In this document: one piece after another, positions 47,554 through 58,249 of the stretch
How positions within the stretch are numbered: position 1 is the first letter of the stretch
Layout: the number at the start of each line of letters is the position of its first letter
Source: Voacanga thouarsii
Taxonomy: Eukaryota; Streptophyta; Magnoliopsida; Gentianales; Apocynaceae
NCBI GenBank assembly: GCA_026120185.1
Contig: JANUWF010001050.1
Span: 1,617,001-1,681,000, forward strand
Length of the DNA: 64,000 nucleotides
Direction: 5' to 3'
Position numbers and translations under genes: made by a program
The notes under the pieces: model-generated
What the model saw: only the letters and a program-made list of their open reading frames with translations
The model's database searches: none
What the model was told of the DNA's origin: nothing

Positions 47554-48134
47554 TATGGCTAACCTCGCTAAATTCGAATTTGTAGCCCTTGATATTTCTT
47601 AAAAAAAAAATTATATGTCATACAAAAATGCATATAAATGCTAAAAAAGGAGATCCATATGTTATGTGGATAAAAAGAAATATTTGACCACCTGAAGATG
47701 GTCGTACTACCCACTGCACGATATGAATGGTTGCACCTGAAGTTGCAAGATTGTAAAACCTTGAACTCCGTGATGTATAAAACTACATCTTAGTTAAAAA
47801 TTTTACGGAGAAAAAGTTACTGATGAAGTTATATTGGAGAAGACATTCTCCACTTTTCAACCTCGAATATTGTCCTGTAGTAACAATATCGAGAAAAAAG
47901 GTATCCAAAATTGACGGATTTAACATGAGTTATTATTGAGAAATCATGAAACCAGATGAACTGGCTCAACAGCACTCCCAGAAGTGAATGTTGTTGGCTC
48001 CAGCAGAAGCCATCGTTATAGTCGTAGTTGTGGCAGTGGCCGTGGTTATGGTCATGGACACACTCGATATTTTTCTTATCACAAGAAATACTGGCCACCT
48101 GAAGTGGAACAGAAAAGATAATAAGGGAAAAAGA
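47554..48134 (+). pseudogene. copia gag remnant
   Basis: Starts at ATG 47554: MANLAKFEFVALDIS, then a frameshift; after a large internal deletion, VILEKTFSTFQ (about 47829-47860), and a Gly/Arg/His-rich stretch near 48005-48070 that precedes the zinc knuckle in this lineage. The knuckle itself is absent because the host gene segment begins here. Confidence 0.75.
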
Positions 48135-48176
48135 TATTTCCATTAATAATAAGCATCACATCTTTTATTCATATCA

Positions 48177-49539
48177 CTAGTGTCCATATGAACTTGAAGA
48201 TACATGCTTATAGTTGCTCTTTTGTAATTGAGCTGACAAATTTAAGATGAAGGTTTGTAATTGTTCTTTTTCAATATTTACATTAGAGGAAGACAAACAA
48301 TTAGTAATTATGGACTTCAGCTCCTCTTTTTCGGCATTCTTCTCCTTTTCTTTTCCCTTTGAGCCAGCATCGAGACTAGCAGCAGAATTAGCCGTAAAAT
48401 TACTGCGAAATGAGTCTTGGGATTTTATGATCCCCTTAAGTTTATTATAATTAAATTTCTTATTATATTTGGCCTTGAAGCATGCTTGTCTCAATTTCTG
48501 TGTTTGGTCCTCTAACTGCGTATTAGGACTTTCTTCCACCAACTGTTCTTCACATTCCAATATCGCAATGGCTTCTTTCAACTTCTTCTCAGCCATATGT
48601 CCTCCTTCTTCTTTATTTTGCATCTCCTGTAAATCGAAGTGACATCATCGGTTATTTACTTATAAATCTTTCATAGTTTCATACTTACAAATTATAAGTA
48701 TGTATGAGAGAGAACCTGAACATTCTTGATTATGGTCTCCAAGCTCACCAACTTCCTGTGAGGCCATCGACGAATTCCTAACTCCCTACATCTTTACTTG
48801 AGACGGGTTATGCCAATATTCAGTTCTTTGGCTGCGCTCTTGATTGGTAAGTAAAAGTATTGCGAAATTGTTTCTCTTGATAGTGTCTGGGAGTTATTGC
48901 CCTCCTTCTCTCTCTGCCTCTTAATCATCTTCTTCTCCCCAGGAATTTTGTCTGCAATAATATCTTGAACTTTTATATTATGCATTTGATGAGTACTTAC
49001 TCCGACTTCATTGCCAAGACCACTCATTATTTCTCCTAGAAAAAAAAAATAATATCAGTAAAGGTAATACCATTCAAAATCCATGTTTAAATGTATAATA
49101 ACCTGGAATCATATTCTGGCTTTGTTCAAAATCCATTAGAGAGTAGAAGGGATCATGCACAAGCATATCCTCATTCAAAGGAATAGTATCAAGAAGAACA
49201 GTATCAAAAGCAGTATGTTCAAAACTTCCACTGATTTACATAAAAAACAAACCAAAAGAGAGTTTAATTTCATTATCAAGCACACTAAAAATAAATGGAA
49301 GCCCTCAAAGGTATCTCACCTGAAATTAGGAGGAAGCGGTTGGTTTGGAAAGGAAAACATATCAAAATCTTCTGCATTCGAATTAGACAGAAGCGGTTGG
49401 TTTGGAAAGGAAAACATATCAAAATCTTCTGTGTTCGAATTAGGCAGAAGCGGTTGGTTTGGAAAGAAAAATACATCAAAATCTGTTGCAGAACCAAGTC
49501 AAAAGTTGACCATGTCTCAAATGAATTACGAGTCTCCAT
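48177..49539 (-). pseudogene. RWP-RK (RKD-type) gene copy B inside the copia element
   Basis: Four exons with GT-AG introns on the minus strand: 49320-49539, 49103-49230, 48716-49035 and 48177-48626. Allowing for one missing T in exon 1 (near 49491), the phases close exactly and would give about 372 residues. Exon 3 has the RWP-RK domain: LSRETISQYFYLPIKSAAKE, LNIGITRLK, stop (TAA, 48794-48796), [26 protein letters not shown] (48752-48772) is the family signature. Exon 4 is a Lys/Glu-rich coiled coil with LRQACFKAKYNKKF, as in RKD proteins. Two lesions, the exon-1 frameshift and the stop, prevent full-length translation. Introns are kept, so capture was at the DNA level or on an unspliced antisense strand. 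Confidence 0.9.
49335..49505 (-). repeat. 57-bp in-frame triplication in exon 1 of RWP-RK copy B
   Basis: AGCGGTTGGTTTGGAAAGGA recurs at 49335, 49392 and 49449, a period of exactly 57 bp, encoding three 19-residue units (EDFDMFSFPNQPL type). Copy A in the CACTA has a single unit. Confidence 0.95.
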
Positions 49540-49600
49540 ATTTGCTTTGTGATTTTTGTTTTTGATGTTTACTAATGACTGATGACTGAGATATATATCG

Positions 49601-49636
<36 letters not shown>

Positions 49637-49800
49637 CTGTATGAGGAAGAAGAATAGGTAGATGGTAGGTAGAGGGTCGGAGGAGAAGAAAAGACAAGAG
49701 AGGAAGAGGAAAAGTCGGTACCGGGAAGAGTGAAAAAAAAGGAGATATTTTTCTTTACATTTCCTGCTTGTCATCATTTTCTTATATTTCTTTTCTTATT

Positions 49801-51988
49801 CTCTTATGAAATCATTATTCCCTAAATTAGGGGGAGAACAGAAATAGTACAAGAAAGATCGTGATTGGACAACATCATTAAATTATCTTGATCCGCATAC
49901 AAGCGCGTGTGAATTTGAAGTTCAAAAGATAATTCATTTGTAAAGCATTGCAAATCAAATGCCAGACGCTTTTGTTGACTCCAGAAGAATTACAAAATTG
50001 CATATTTCAGCTATAAATACTCCTATTTGAATTGAAGTTCCAGCAGAATAAAATATTATACCTATAGCTGCTGAGTCAAAAACACGCCAGAAGCGTGGCC
50101 GACCTCTTGGTTCTAAAGATAAAAATCCTCAAAAGAAAAGAGGATTAAATGATCCAGAAAATCATATTGAAGAAAAGAATGATAAAGACTAAGAGAAAAC
50201 TGATGACAAAGAACCAGAAGTTGATGAAAGTAACACTGAAATTTCTATCAATTATACCACTTCCGGTAGAATTTGGAATCGGATAGAAACTGTCATTGAT
50301 AATATATTTGCATACAATATATCTCTTGATGTTACATAGGATAGTGATGATCCTAAACTAATAGCAGTTGATGAATGTCGGCGTAGAAAAGATTGGTTGC
50401 AATGGAAAGATGCGATTCAATCGGAGTTAAATGCACTGACAAAACGTGAAGTCTTCGGACCTGCAGTCTGAACACCAGAAGGTGTAAAACCTGTTGGCTA
50501 CAAATGGATATTTATTCAAAAGCGCAATAAAAAGAGTGAAATTGTTCGATATAAAGCGCGATTAGTAACTCAAGGTTTTTCACAAAGACTAGGTATTGAT
50601 TATGATTAAACTTATTCTCCTGTTGTTGATGCTATTACACTCCGATATCTTATCAATTTGGCAGTACATGAAAAGATAGATATGCGCATATTAGATGTTG
50701 TCACTGCTTACTTGTATGGAAATTTAGAAAATGATGTTTACATGAAAATCCCCGAAGGATTTCATATGCCTGAAGCATATAAACATTATCCTCGTGAAAA
50801 TTACTCCATCAAGTTGCAGAAATCATTATATGACCTGAAGCAATCTGGGCGCACGTGGTTCACACGTCTTAGTGAATATTTATTGAAAGTAGGATTTAAA
50901 AATGACCAGGTATGTCCATGTGTTTTTATTAAAAAATCTGGTTCTAAATTTGTGATATTAGCTATATATGTTGATGATATTAATCTTATTGGAACTCCTG
51001 AAGAGCTCCAAGAAACAATTGATTATTTAAAAGGAGAATTCGAAATCAAGGATTTTGGTAAAACCAAATTTTGCCTTGGTTTACAAATTGAACATTTGGA
51101 AAGTGGAACATTTATTCATCAATCAACATATACAGCAAAAGTGCTAAAAAAATTTTATATGGACAAAGCACATCCATTGAGTATTCCAATGATCGTCCGA
51201 TCATTAAATGTGGATAAAGATCCTTTCAGACCTCAAGAAAATAATGAAGAACTCCTTGGTCCTAAAGTATCATATCTTAGTGCAATTGGTGCATTAATGT
51301 ATCTTGCCAATAATACACGACTTGATATTGCTTTTGCTATCAATTTATTAGCAAGATTTAGTTCTTAACCAACACGACGACATTGGAATGGAATTAAACA
51401 AGTCCTTCGATATCTCCAAGGTACAATTGATCTCGGATTATTTTATTCAAATAAAACTAATCCAACATTGATACGTTATGCAGATGCTGGTTATTTATCT
51501 GATCCACATAAAGCACGTTCTCAAATGGGCTATCTATTTACATGTGGAAATACTGCTATATCATGGCGTTCTACGAAACAATCTATAGCAGCTACTTCTT
51601 CAAATCATGCTGAAATTATAGCCATTCATGAAGCAAGTCGAGAATGTGTATGGCTAAGATCCATGATTCATTATATCCGAGAAAGTTGTGGATTATCATC
51701 GATCAAAGATATTCCAACTCCTCTTTATGAAGACAATGTAGCTTGCATAGCTCAATTACGAGGAGGATATATTAAAGGAAATCGGACAAAATATATTTCA
51801 CCAAAATTCTTCTTTACTCATGAACTCCAAAAGAAAGGTGAAATTGATGTGCTACAAATTCGGTCATATGACAACCTCGCAAATATTTTCACGAAGACTT
51901 TAATGACTGCAACATTTGAGAAGTTGAGATATAAAATCGGTATGCGTCGGTTTAAAGATTTAAAGGAATCATCTCATAAGGGAGAGTA
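49801..51988 (+). pseudogene. copia pol: integrase tail, RT and RNase H
   Basis: Starts with the integrase end KSLFPKLGGE, EFEVQKIIH, then a linker with KRGRPLGSKDKNPQKKRG. RT begins near WLQWKDAIQSELNAL and GYKWIFIQKRN; it has MRILDVVTAYLYGNLENDVY, KSLYDLKQSGRTW and an intact catalytic box IYVDDINLIG (about 50962-50991). RNase H has YADAGYLSDPHKARSQMGYL, SNHAEIIAIHEASRECVWL and NLANIFTKTL, ending at TAA 51987-51989. Stops at about 50190, 50338, 50470, 50608 and 51366 break the frame. Confidence 0.95.
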
Positions 51989-52099
51989 ATAAACAGACAT
52001 ATAGAATAGTATACTCTTTTTCCTTCACTAGATTTTTTTCCACTGGGTTTTTATCTAGTAAGGTTTTAACTAGGCATATTCTTTATGTATGGATGGACA

Positions 52100-52111
52100 T
52101 CCAAGGGGGAG
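52100..52111 (+). promoter_or_regulatory. polypurine tract
   Basis: TCCAAGGGGGAG(T) immediately before the 3' LTR. Confidence 0.8.
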
Positions 52112-52465
52112 TGTTATGAATTATTGGAGTCTCCATTAATTAGTGGAGGCTCCACTAATTATGGATTTATGTGAATTATTAGAGAAGATTTTTATGGATG
52201 TCCACCATTTAGTGGAGCACCACTAATTGAGATTAGTTGAAGATGATGTATGCCATGATGTATTCTACTAATTAGAGTTATTCTCTAAGCTTGTAATACA
52301 CCATCATTTTGTGAAAGAAAGATTAGTGAAAGAAAGATTAGAGAAAGAATTGTGAGAGAAAGAAAGAGAGAAGTTTGAAGAGCAATTCTTGTGTAAAGAA
52401 TAGTTAAAATTTTCTTAGTGTGTAGTGTGTAAATTTTATTCTAACACTACCCTAATTTTATAACA
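52112..52465 (+). repeat. 3' LTR
   Basis: Collinear with 47137-47490. It lacks the CTCTATAAATA segment but has an extra GATTAGTGAAAGAAA unit, so the lengths are equal by coincidence. Confidence 0.95.
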
Positions 52466-52470
52466 GAGAT
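52466..52470. repeat. copia target-site duplication, right
   Basis: GAGAT, identical to 47132-47136. Confidence 0.9.
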
Positions 52471-52870
52471 AGAGTTTTTTATTTTTTAGTGTAATATAAA
52501 ATTATTAAACATGTGAGATCAGGATAAGGTACAAGTAGAGCTAAAAGAAAGAGCATGATATTTTGTAAATATATAATAAATTTTAAAATTAAAAATTATT
52601 TAAATTAATATAAAACTTTAAATCGAGAAGATTTTTTTTCCCAATCACATCTTAGATTCCTAGTCCATGGAATGCACCGCTCAAATTCATTGTATTTCCT
52701 GTTTCCTAATGACAATAATTGCTTAAGCACGTGTACAATATAAAGCACACACACACTTGTCAACCAAAGACACTTCAAACTCACAGTTTTCCTCATTTTA
52801 ACTGAAGAAATTCGCCCAGTCACCATTCCGCCTAATATTCTGCACGCTTGATAACTTTTCCTTTTGTATA
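52471..52870. other. intergenic, no gene seen
   Basis: AT-rich. The 92-aa minus-strand frame (52605-52883) has no recognised domain and overlaps a MITE end. Confidence 0.6.
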
Positions 52871-53194
52871 CTCCCTCGTCCATTTTTCTCTTTTTATTTT
52901 AATTAAAATTTTTATATCAATTTATTTATTTTATTAATAAATCAAAATTATATTAATTACTATTTTTTTAAAAATATCCATCTTTAATACAATGAGTATT
53001 GTGCACTTATAATAGAAAATAGAAATAAATTAATATACTTACAATATATAAAATTTTAGAATTTCATTACTCCTTAATAAAGAGAAAAATTCTTTGAGGG
53101 TAAAATAGAAAATATTAATTAATTAATTATTATTTTTATTTTTTTAAAACTTGTGAATCGATTAAAATAGATAGATAAAAAAGGATAGAGGAAG
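52871..53194. mobile_element. Stowaway-type (Tc1/mariner) MITE
   Basis: Starts CTCCCTCGTCCATTTTTC and ends AAAAAAGGATAGAGGAAG, an imperfect inverted repeat of the Stowaway consensus CTCCCTCCGTCCC. It is flanked by TA on each side (52869-52870, 53195-53196). 324 bp, AT-rich, no coding capacity. Confidence 0.75.
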
Positions 53195-53196
53195 TA

Positions 53197-54880
53197 GTAT
53201 TGAGAGGATTAGCTGCCGAGAGATCCACCTAGGCCTACACGTGCAAGTGCAATAGTAGATGGGAAATAAAAAATTTTAATTTAAATTATATAAAAAGATA
53301 TATTACAAATAATATTATAATTTTTAAAAAATTTAAATTAAAAATAGAATTTAAAAATTATTCTAGAATATTCTAGAATTAAAAAAAAAAAATTGAAAGC
53401 AGAAGCCATCTCCAACTCGTGATTCCGTCGGTGCCCAGGGTCAAGAAATACTATTTTGTTTGGCAACTTACGATTACGATTAGTTTTGATTTGTGGAAAA
53501 TGAAGAGCTAGCACGGAGCCTCCTTCCGTGTCACTCAGTTTGTCGTCAAGCAGAGTATGTAACACGAATTTGGTTGACTTTTCCTTGTACATAATTTTCA
53601 TTTTTTTTAATTTTTTGTAATAATTAGGATGCAAATCAAGTTGTGATTAGCTGCCAAAAGGCCTTTCAAGCATGGACATTTTGGTCCGTGTTGAATGCTT
53701 GATTTGAAAATAATTGTTGCCGAATTCAACAAAGTTCAGTTGAGTTTGTGCTTAAACTTCTTGTCAGAATAAGAATTGCATTTTTTTCGTTTTCCCTGTA
53801 GGGTTTTAGTTTTTTTTTTTCTTTTTTTTAAACCACCCAATGGATGGAAATTTTATTTAAAAATAAATAAAGATTACAAAATAGGCACTTGCAAAATAAT
53901 ATTAAATAAAATAAAATTTTAATCTAAAATCACAGTCTATTTACCGTGTGATCATTTTATGTTGAGGCAACATAATTCTTTTATTCTTTTTTTGTTTTCG
54001 TGATCTAATATGGGTGAAACCATCCTCATGATACATATCTTGGTCATTAAGTTCCGAAGTTGGAATGCCCTGGTAGGGTTTTAGGATTAATTTTCTCCAC
54101 GTGAATGATGATTTAGAGGACTGAATTGGTTGAATATTGATAGTATAATTGTTTTTTAAGTAACTGAGTTCATTAACACAAATCAAACATATTATACAAA
54201 GAGTAAACGTTCAAAGTAAATAGGGAATATATCACATTGCAAACCCCAGATGGATGGAATTAAAAAGAAAAAAAATCAAATAAAGAAAACAAGCAAGCAT
54301 ACTTTAATATTCATATCAGAATTCCGTCACCATCCTTAGACATCATTAGTGACGGAAGCTTGACTTCACCTCTTTCCATATACAGCAATGGATAGGTTCT
54401 AGTTGTATCAATTGTCTTGACCATAGCCTGTTTCATTTTAAGATTTCTAACAATCATTTACATTATTTTAATTAGTTTTGTTGACAGTATAAAAGAATAT
54501 GAACATCCAACTCTAATTTTGTAATTGAAGACAATTAATAGATGCAGAGGTTAGAACATTTTGCTTATAGTTATTCAAACCATCAGGGTTCAATATGCGC
54601 AGTATTCTTTTACAATAAAATTCTCAAGATCTGTTCGAACATGTTTTGACAGAAGAATGAAGGTCTCATTATGAACCAAATCAGAAATATAAAATTGAAA
54701 AGACAACTTACATGAAAGGACTTATATAAGAGAACAATCTTATAACTCATGAAAAAAATTTTAGGACAAAAAGTATAATTTAAAAAAGACATTTTTTTCA
54801 AAACAATATTTCTAAGAGAAATATAAATTTAAATAAAAAAATTGGGGCCATGCATTTTTTGTCATATCTGGCCTTTTTGA
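53197..54880. other. intergenic, no gene seen
   Basis: AT-rich with short low-complexity runs. A small inverted repeat TTCCGTCAC/GTGACGGAA lies at about 54321-54357. Open frames on the minus strand (53338-53634, 53941-54186, 54610-54801) are not recognised. Confidence 0.55.
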
Positions 54881-54894
54881 ATTTGCATTACAGA

Positions 54895-55290
54895 TACATT
54901 CAGTGTTCACAACAGCTGAGAAAGAATATTTTCAGTTGCTAGAATCTTCAGCAAGGAGGTCCATCAAAAGAACATTGCATCCATCCAACAGGTCTTTACC
55001 AGGCCGTCTTAAGGTTGGAAACATAATAAGACTACCTCTGGCTTCATTGGAAAGAACGATTAATCTGGGACAACTGAATTTCCTTGCTCAATTTGCAGCA
55101 ATCCGTGAAGGAATGGTGTTTGCCCATACACTAGGTATACAGAGTCTCGTGGTCGATGGGGATTCCAAGGTGGCTATTCAGAAAATTACCATTTGAGGGT
55201 ACTGACCTACGTCTCTCTGGTGACCTCATTGACGAGATCCTACCACATACTGTTAAATTGATAGTCAAATGTTTTTTGAGTAGGTTGACG
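54895..55290 (+). pseudogene. RNase H-like (RVT_3 type) fragment
   Basis: After a TTGCATTACAG acceptor-like site, a frame runs through LESSARRSIKRTLHPSN into LAQFAAIREGMVFAHTLGIQ then SLVVDGDSKVAIQKI, a late part of the RNase H-like domain common in plant retroelement-derived proteins (AE..A...G...A...G...V.VEGDS..V). Catalytic Glu of the A-E pair is Gln here. A frameshift near 55190 is followed by GTDLRLSGDLIDEIL in another frame. The N-terminal catalytic part is absent. A decayed non-LTR or host RNase H fragment. Confidence 0.55.
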
Positions 55291-57075
55291 TAGTTAATAA
55301 AACATCTTTTGAAACATGAATCCTGTGTGCATTTTTGGATAAAGATTACGGATTTTTTTATTAATAAAAAAATTTTTAAAAATTTTGATAGTCAAATAAA
55401 AATTCGTTCAGACGCATTCAAGTTCAATTAGTGAAAAGTTTAATTAGTAATTAATTTGAGTTTAAATATAAAATTTGATTCAGTTATTAATTTATTAAAC
55501 TCAAACTCTTTGACACTCATTTGTTGAATTTTTAATAATGTTATATAATTTTTTAATGTTCATATTATTATTTTTCTTTTAATAATAATTATTTTTAAAT
55601 TAAAATTTGATATTACTATTGGTTATTTAAATTTATTTACATTTATAATTTTTGAAAAAATAAAATTTCAGGATAAAAATGTAAAATAAATGAACTCGAA
55701 TTCGAATAATTCATCCGTGGGCTTGAATTCGAACAATATAAGCTCAAAATTGAATAAATATTATCTAACAATAATCGAATGAATCCAAACACAAATTCAA
55801 ACTCAGTTATGAATCAAACAAACTCAAATAGTATATAATTATGATCGTGATTATTAATTGGGATAAACCCCCCCCCCCCCCATATCCCCTGTTTGCTTCT
55901 GGACATAAAATTACATGTACAGTTTAAAACGAGATACAATTTTGTTTTTGAAATTAATCTGAACATAAGATTACATGTACATTTTTTTCAAAAATAATAC
56001 TCGAGAATACATTTGATAATGCGTACACAAAAAAACATATTTGGTACACATTCATTTTATGAGAAAAACTTATATCTACTATACAAGCGACTTTTGAATT
56101 GAATCCCATCACAAAATAATAGTGCAAGTTGAACTTTTCTATTTATTACAATATGTTTAGTTCAACACAGAATGAACATTTTTTTTTTTCCAAAGATTAA
56201 CTAAGGATCTCCTCAGGCACTTTGACCTAAAACTAATCCCTTGCAGATCGAGAGGCACATGAAATTAATTTTGAATGATCTCTACGTATGCATTTTTTTG
56301 TTAATTTTTTGGGTCAAATATATTATTTCTATGTTTTTTACATGATAAAACAGTATTATTTCTTGCCATTATTCCGTTTAGAAAAATTAAAATGTATAAT
56401 TTCTGAAAATTTTTTTATAGAATTATTCTTTAACATGTCATTATTTCATTATTTCTGGTGGAATTATATAAAAGAATATGTTATATGTACGTTAGAGGAT
56501 AATACTATAATTTTTAAATTATTTTTGGAGATAAAAGATAAAATTCAAATGGATTTTTTTTTAAAATTTATAATTTTACTAAGATAAAATTCAAAATTTT
56601 ATAACTTTTTGGGGCAGGTGCCATCCCCAGCCCCTATCTCTGTCTTTGATATATAATGAACAAAATTTCTATAAATATTGGAGTTAATATCATTCCGCTG
56701 CCTTAACTTTTATATAGCAAATTTTACTTTACTCCATATCACTATTTTTGTATCAGAAAGTTCCATCTGACCTTCTCTTAGTAACATGGATGGATAATAG
56801 TTTTGAACTCCATTATTTTCTTTGGAAAAATTAAAAATTTTTCCAGAAGTCTTTCTAACTTTTGTTTTTAATTTTCTAAAAAAATTTAAAAATTATTACA
56901 GTATTTATTAATATATTATTTTATACAGCTTTCCCCTCAATTCGAAATTCTTTGCTGTCAAGTTTGAATTGAGGGGAAAGACCAACTTGTTCTCAAATTC
57001 TTCCAAAAAATGAAAAAAAATTATTTCTCGAGTTTGACATCTCCTAGCTGGCAAAGATAGAGGACAAACGGGGTC
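55291..57075. other. intergenic region upstream of the LBD gene
   Basis: AT-rich. GAATTCGAA/AAACTCAAA motifs at 55680-55830 resemble hAT subterminal sequence, but no ends are seen. A run of 14 C lies at 55868-55881. A 99-aa low-complexity frame at 56288-56587 is not convincing as a gene. Confidence 0.5.
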
Positions 57076-57083
57076 TATATAAA
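57076..57083 (+). promoter_or_regulatory. TATA box of the LBD gene
   Basis: TATATAAA about 55 bp upstream of the ATG, a plausible position for a gene with a short leader. Confidence 0.6.
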
Positions 57084-57135
57084 TCATGACATTATTCTCA
57101 TGCAGCGGCCTTGTGATTTTCTTCTCATATCCAGC

Positions 57136-58249
57136 ATGGAAAACGTTGATGTATATTCTCAACTCTTTCCGTCTGCTTCATCAAATGCTTCGTCTTCTTC
57201 AAGAGCCAACCCAAGTCCTTGTGCTGCATGCAAAACCCTCCGCCGAAGATGCTTACAGAAATGTGTGTTGGCTCCCTTTTTTCCTCCAGGTGACCTATTC
57301 AAGTTCACCATTGCCCACAGGGTATTTGGAGCTTCCAACATCACCAAATTGTTGCTGGTAATTTGCATTCGCCTTCAACTTTGATATATCAGAATAGAGT
57401 CAGTGTTCATACATTGTATGCTACTACAAACTTTTGATATATTAACAAACACATTTTATTTGTGAAATATTAACACTTTTGCCATTCCTTCCAAAAATTC
57501 AAAATCATCATTACACGTTGTTATAAAATCAACTGAAATAATCATTCAAAAAAAGAAGACTATTCCCAAAATGCCATTTACTACTAGAAAATAGAAAACT
57601 ATTACCACCCAAAAAGATAAGCTATCGTTTTCGGATATCGATCGTTTGCTAGCTGATTTAGTTGGAAGGTAACCATGAGTGAAAGTAAGATTTCAGACGT
57701 CAGATTAACTAATGCAAACGTGTCGAATTCTCAATGCTAAAAGATGCATACAACTTTTCTTATTTTATCAAGTACTAGATTGTGTGTAAGAAAATAATAT
57801 GAAAATGTTCCACTTCTGTAAGGAAAATATGTGCTACCAACATGATCCAATCGTCTCTAGTACACAAAGTCATTTTTTGATTTTCTGTTTAATTCCGAAT
57901 TCTAAGGCTATACATTACTGTATAACGTGACATTGATGTTTAGGAAATTCCTGAGCATCTAAGGGCAGATGCAGCGGACAGTATTGTATATGAATCAAAT
58001 GCAAGGATCAGGGATCCCGTTTATGGGTGCGCCGGAATAATATTCCGTCTTCAGAATCAAGTTATCGAGCTCGAAAAAGAGCTGGCCAAAGTACGTTCGG
58101 AGAAATCAGTTTTAAACATGCAAATCCAGAGCTCGAAAAAGAGCTGGCCACAGCATCCTGCAGATATCTATTACACAAATACAAGTTTCTCCGACGAGAA
58201 TGGAAGCATATCTATGGCACTTATGAACCACTTCGGATCACTTGACTAA
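57136..58249 (+). CDS. LBD: LOB-domain (LBD/AS2-like) transcription factor, class I
   Basis: Two exons, 57136-57357 and 57944-58249, with a 586-bp GT-AG intron in phase 0, give an uninterrupted 175-residue protein. After a Ser-rich leader (residues 1-27), the LOB domain starts with CAACKTLRRRCLQKC (Cys 29, 32, 39, 43; the C-x2-C-x6-C-x3-C zinc motif). The GAS block contains FTIAHRVFGASNI (57-69), and RIRDPVYGCAG follows at 95-105. A leucine-spaced helix has Leu 110, 117 and 121, but Lys at 128 where class I proteins usually have the fourth Leu. LBD proteins are plant-specific nuclear DNA-binding factors controlling organ boundaries and lateral organs; the domain looks closest to the LBD1/LBD11 type. 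The intron sits at the usual place after the GAS block. The tail (about 123-175) is unfamiliar. This is the only intact host gene here. Confidence 0.93.
57358..57943 (+). other. intron of the LBD gene
   Basis: GTAATTTGC... to ...TTGATGTTTAG, 586 bp, phase 0. No nested element or ORF seen. Confidence 0.9.

Larger units (their letters stand above)
48135..49800 (-). other. host gene segment replacing copia zinc knuckle to integrase
   Basis: Limits are inferred. To the left, gag sequence is recognisable until about 48135. To the right, the integrase tail KSLFPKLGGE resumes near 49800. The segment includes all four RWP-RK exons, three introns and about 200 bp upstream of the ATG, in which a (TA)n tract (49608-49636) and GA-rich sequence match the CACTA-borne copy. 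Confidence 0.75.
47137..52465 (+). mobile_element. Ty1/copia element with an RWP-RK gene in place of its central pol
   Basis: LTRs at 47137-47490 and 52112-52465 (354 bp each, TG...CA) with a perfect 5-bp duplication GAGAT. The + strand reads gag remnant, then (48135-49800) an antisense host gene, then the end of integrase, RT and RNase H. The zinc knuckle, protease and most of the integrase are missing exactly where the host gene lies. The intact duplication shows that the whole composite is bounded by the LTRs, so either the composite transposed or the replacement occurred after insertion. Stops in pol and loss of protease make it non-autonomous. Confidence 0.95.

Noticed and set aside
49295..49565. 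Plus-strand 85- and 136-aa repeat frames (RLVWKGKHIKIF and FGKENISKSS type)
   Set aside because: They are the antisense of the 57-bp repeats in exon 1 of the RWP-RK copy, whose minus-strand reading fits the gene phases.
55868..55881. Run of 14 C as a G-quadruplex or i-motif element
   Set aside because: A single homopolymer without further C or G tracts nearby; most likely slippage.
58027..58245. 72-aa frame within LBD exon 2
   Set aside because: An out-of-frame shadow; the spliced LBD reading frame covers the same bases with the conserved DPVYGCAG motif.
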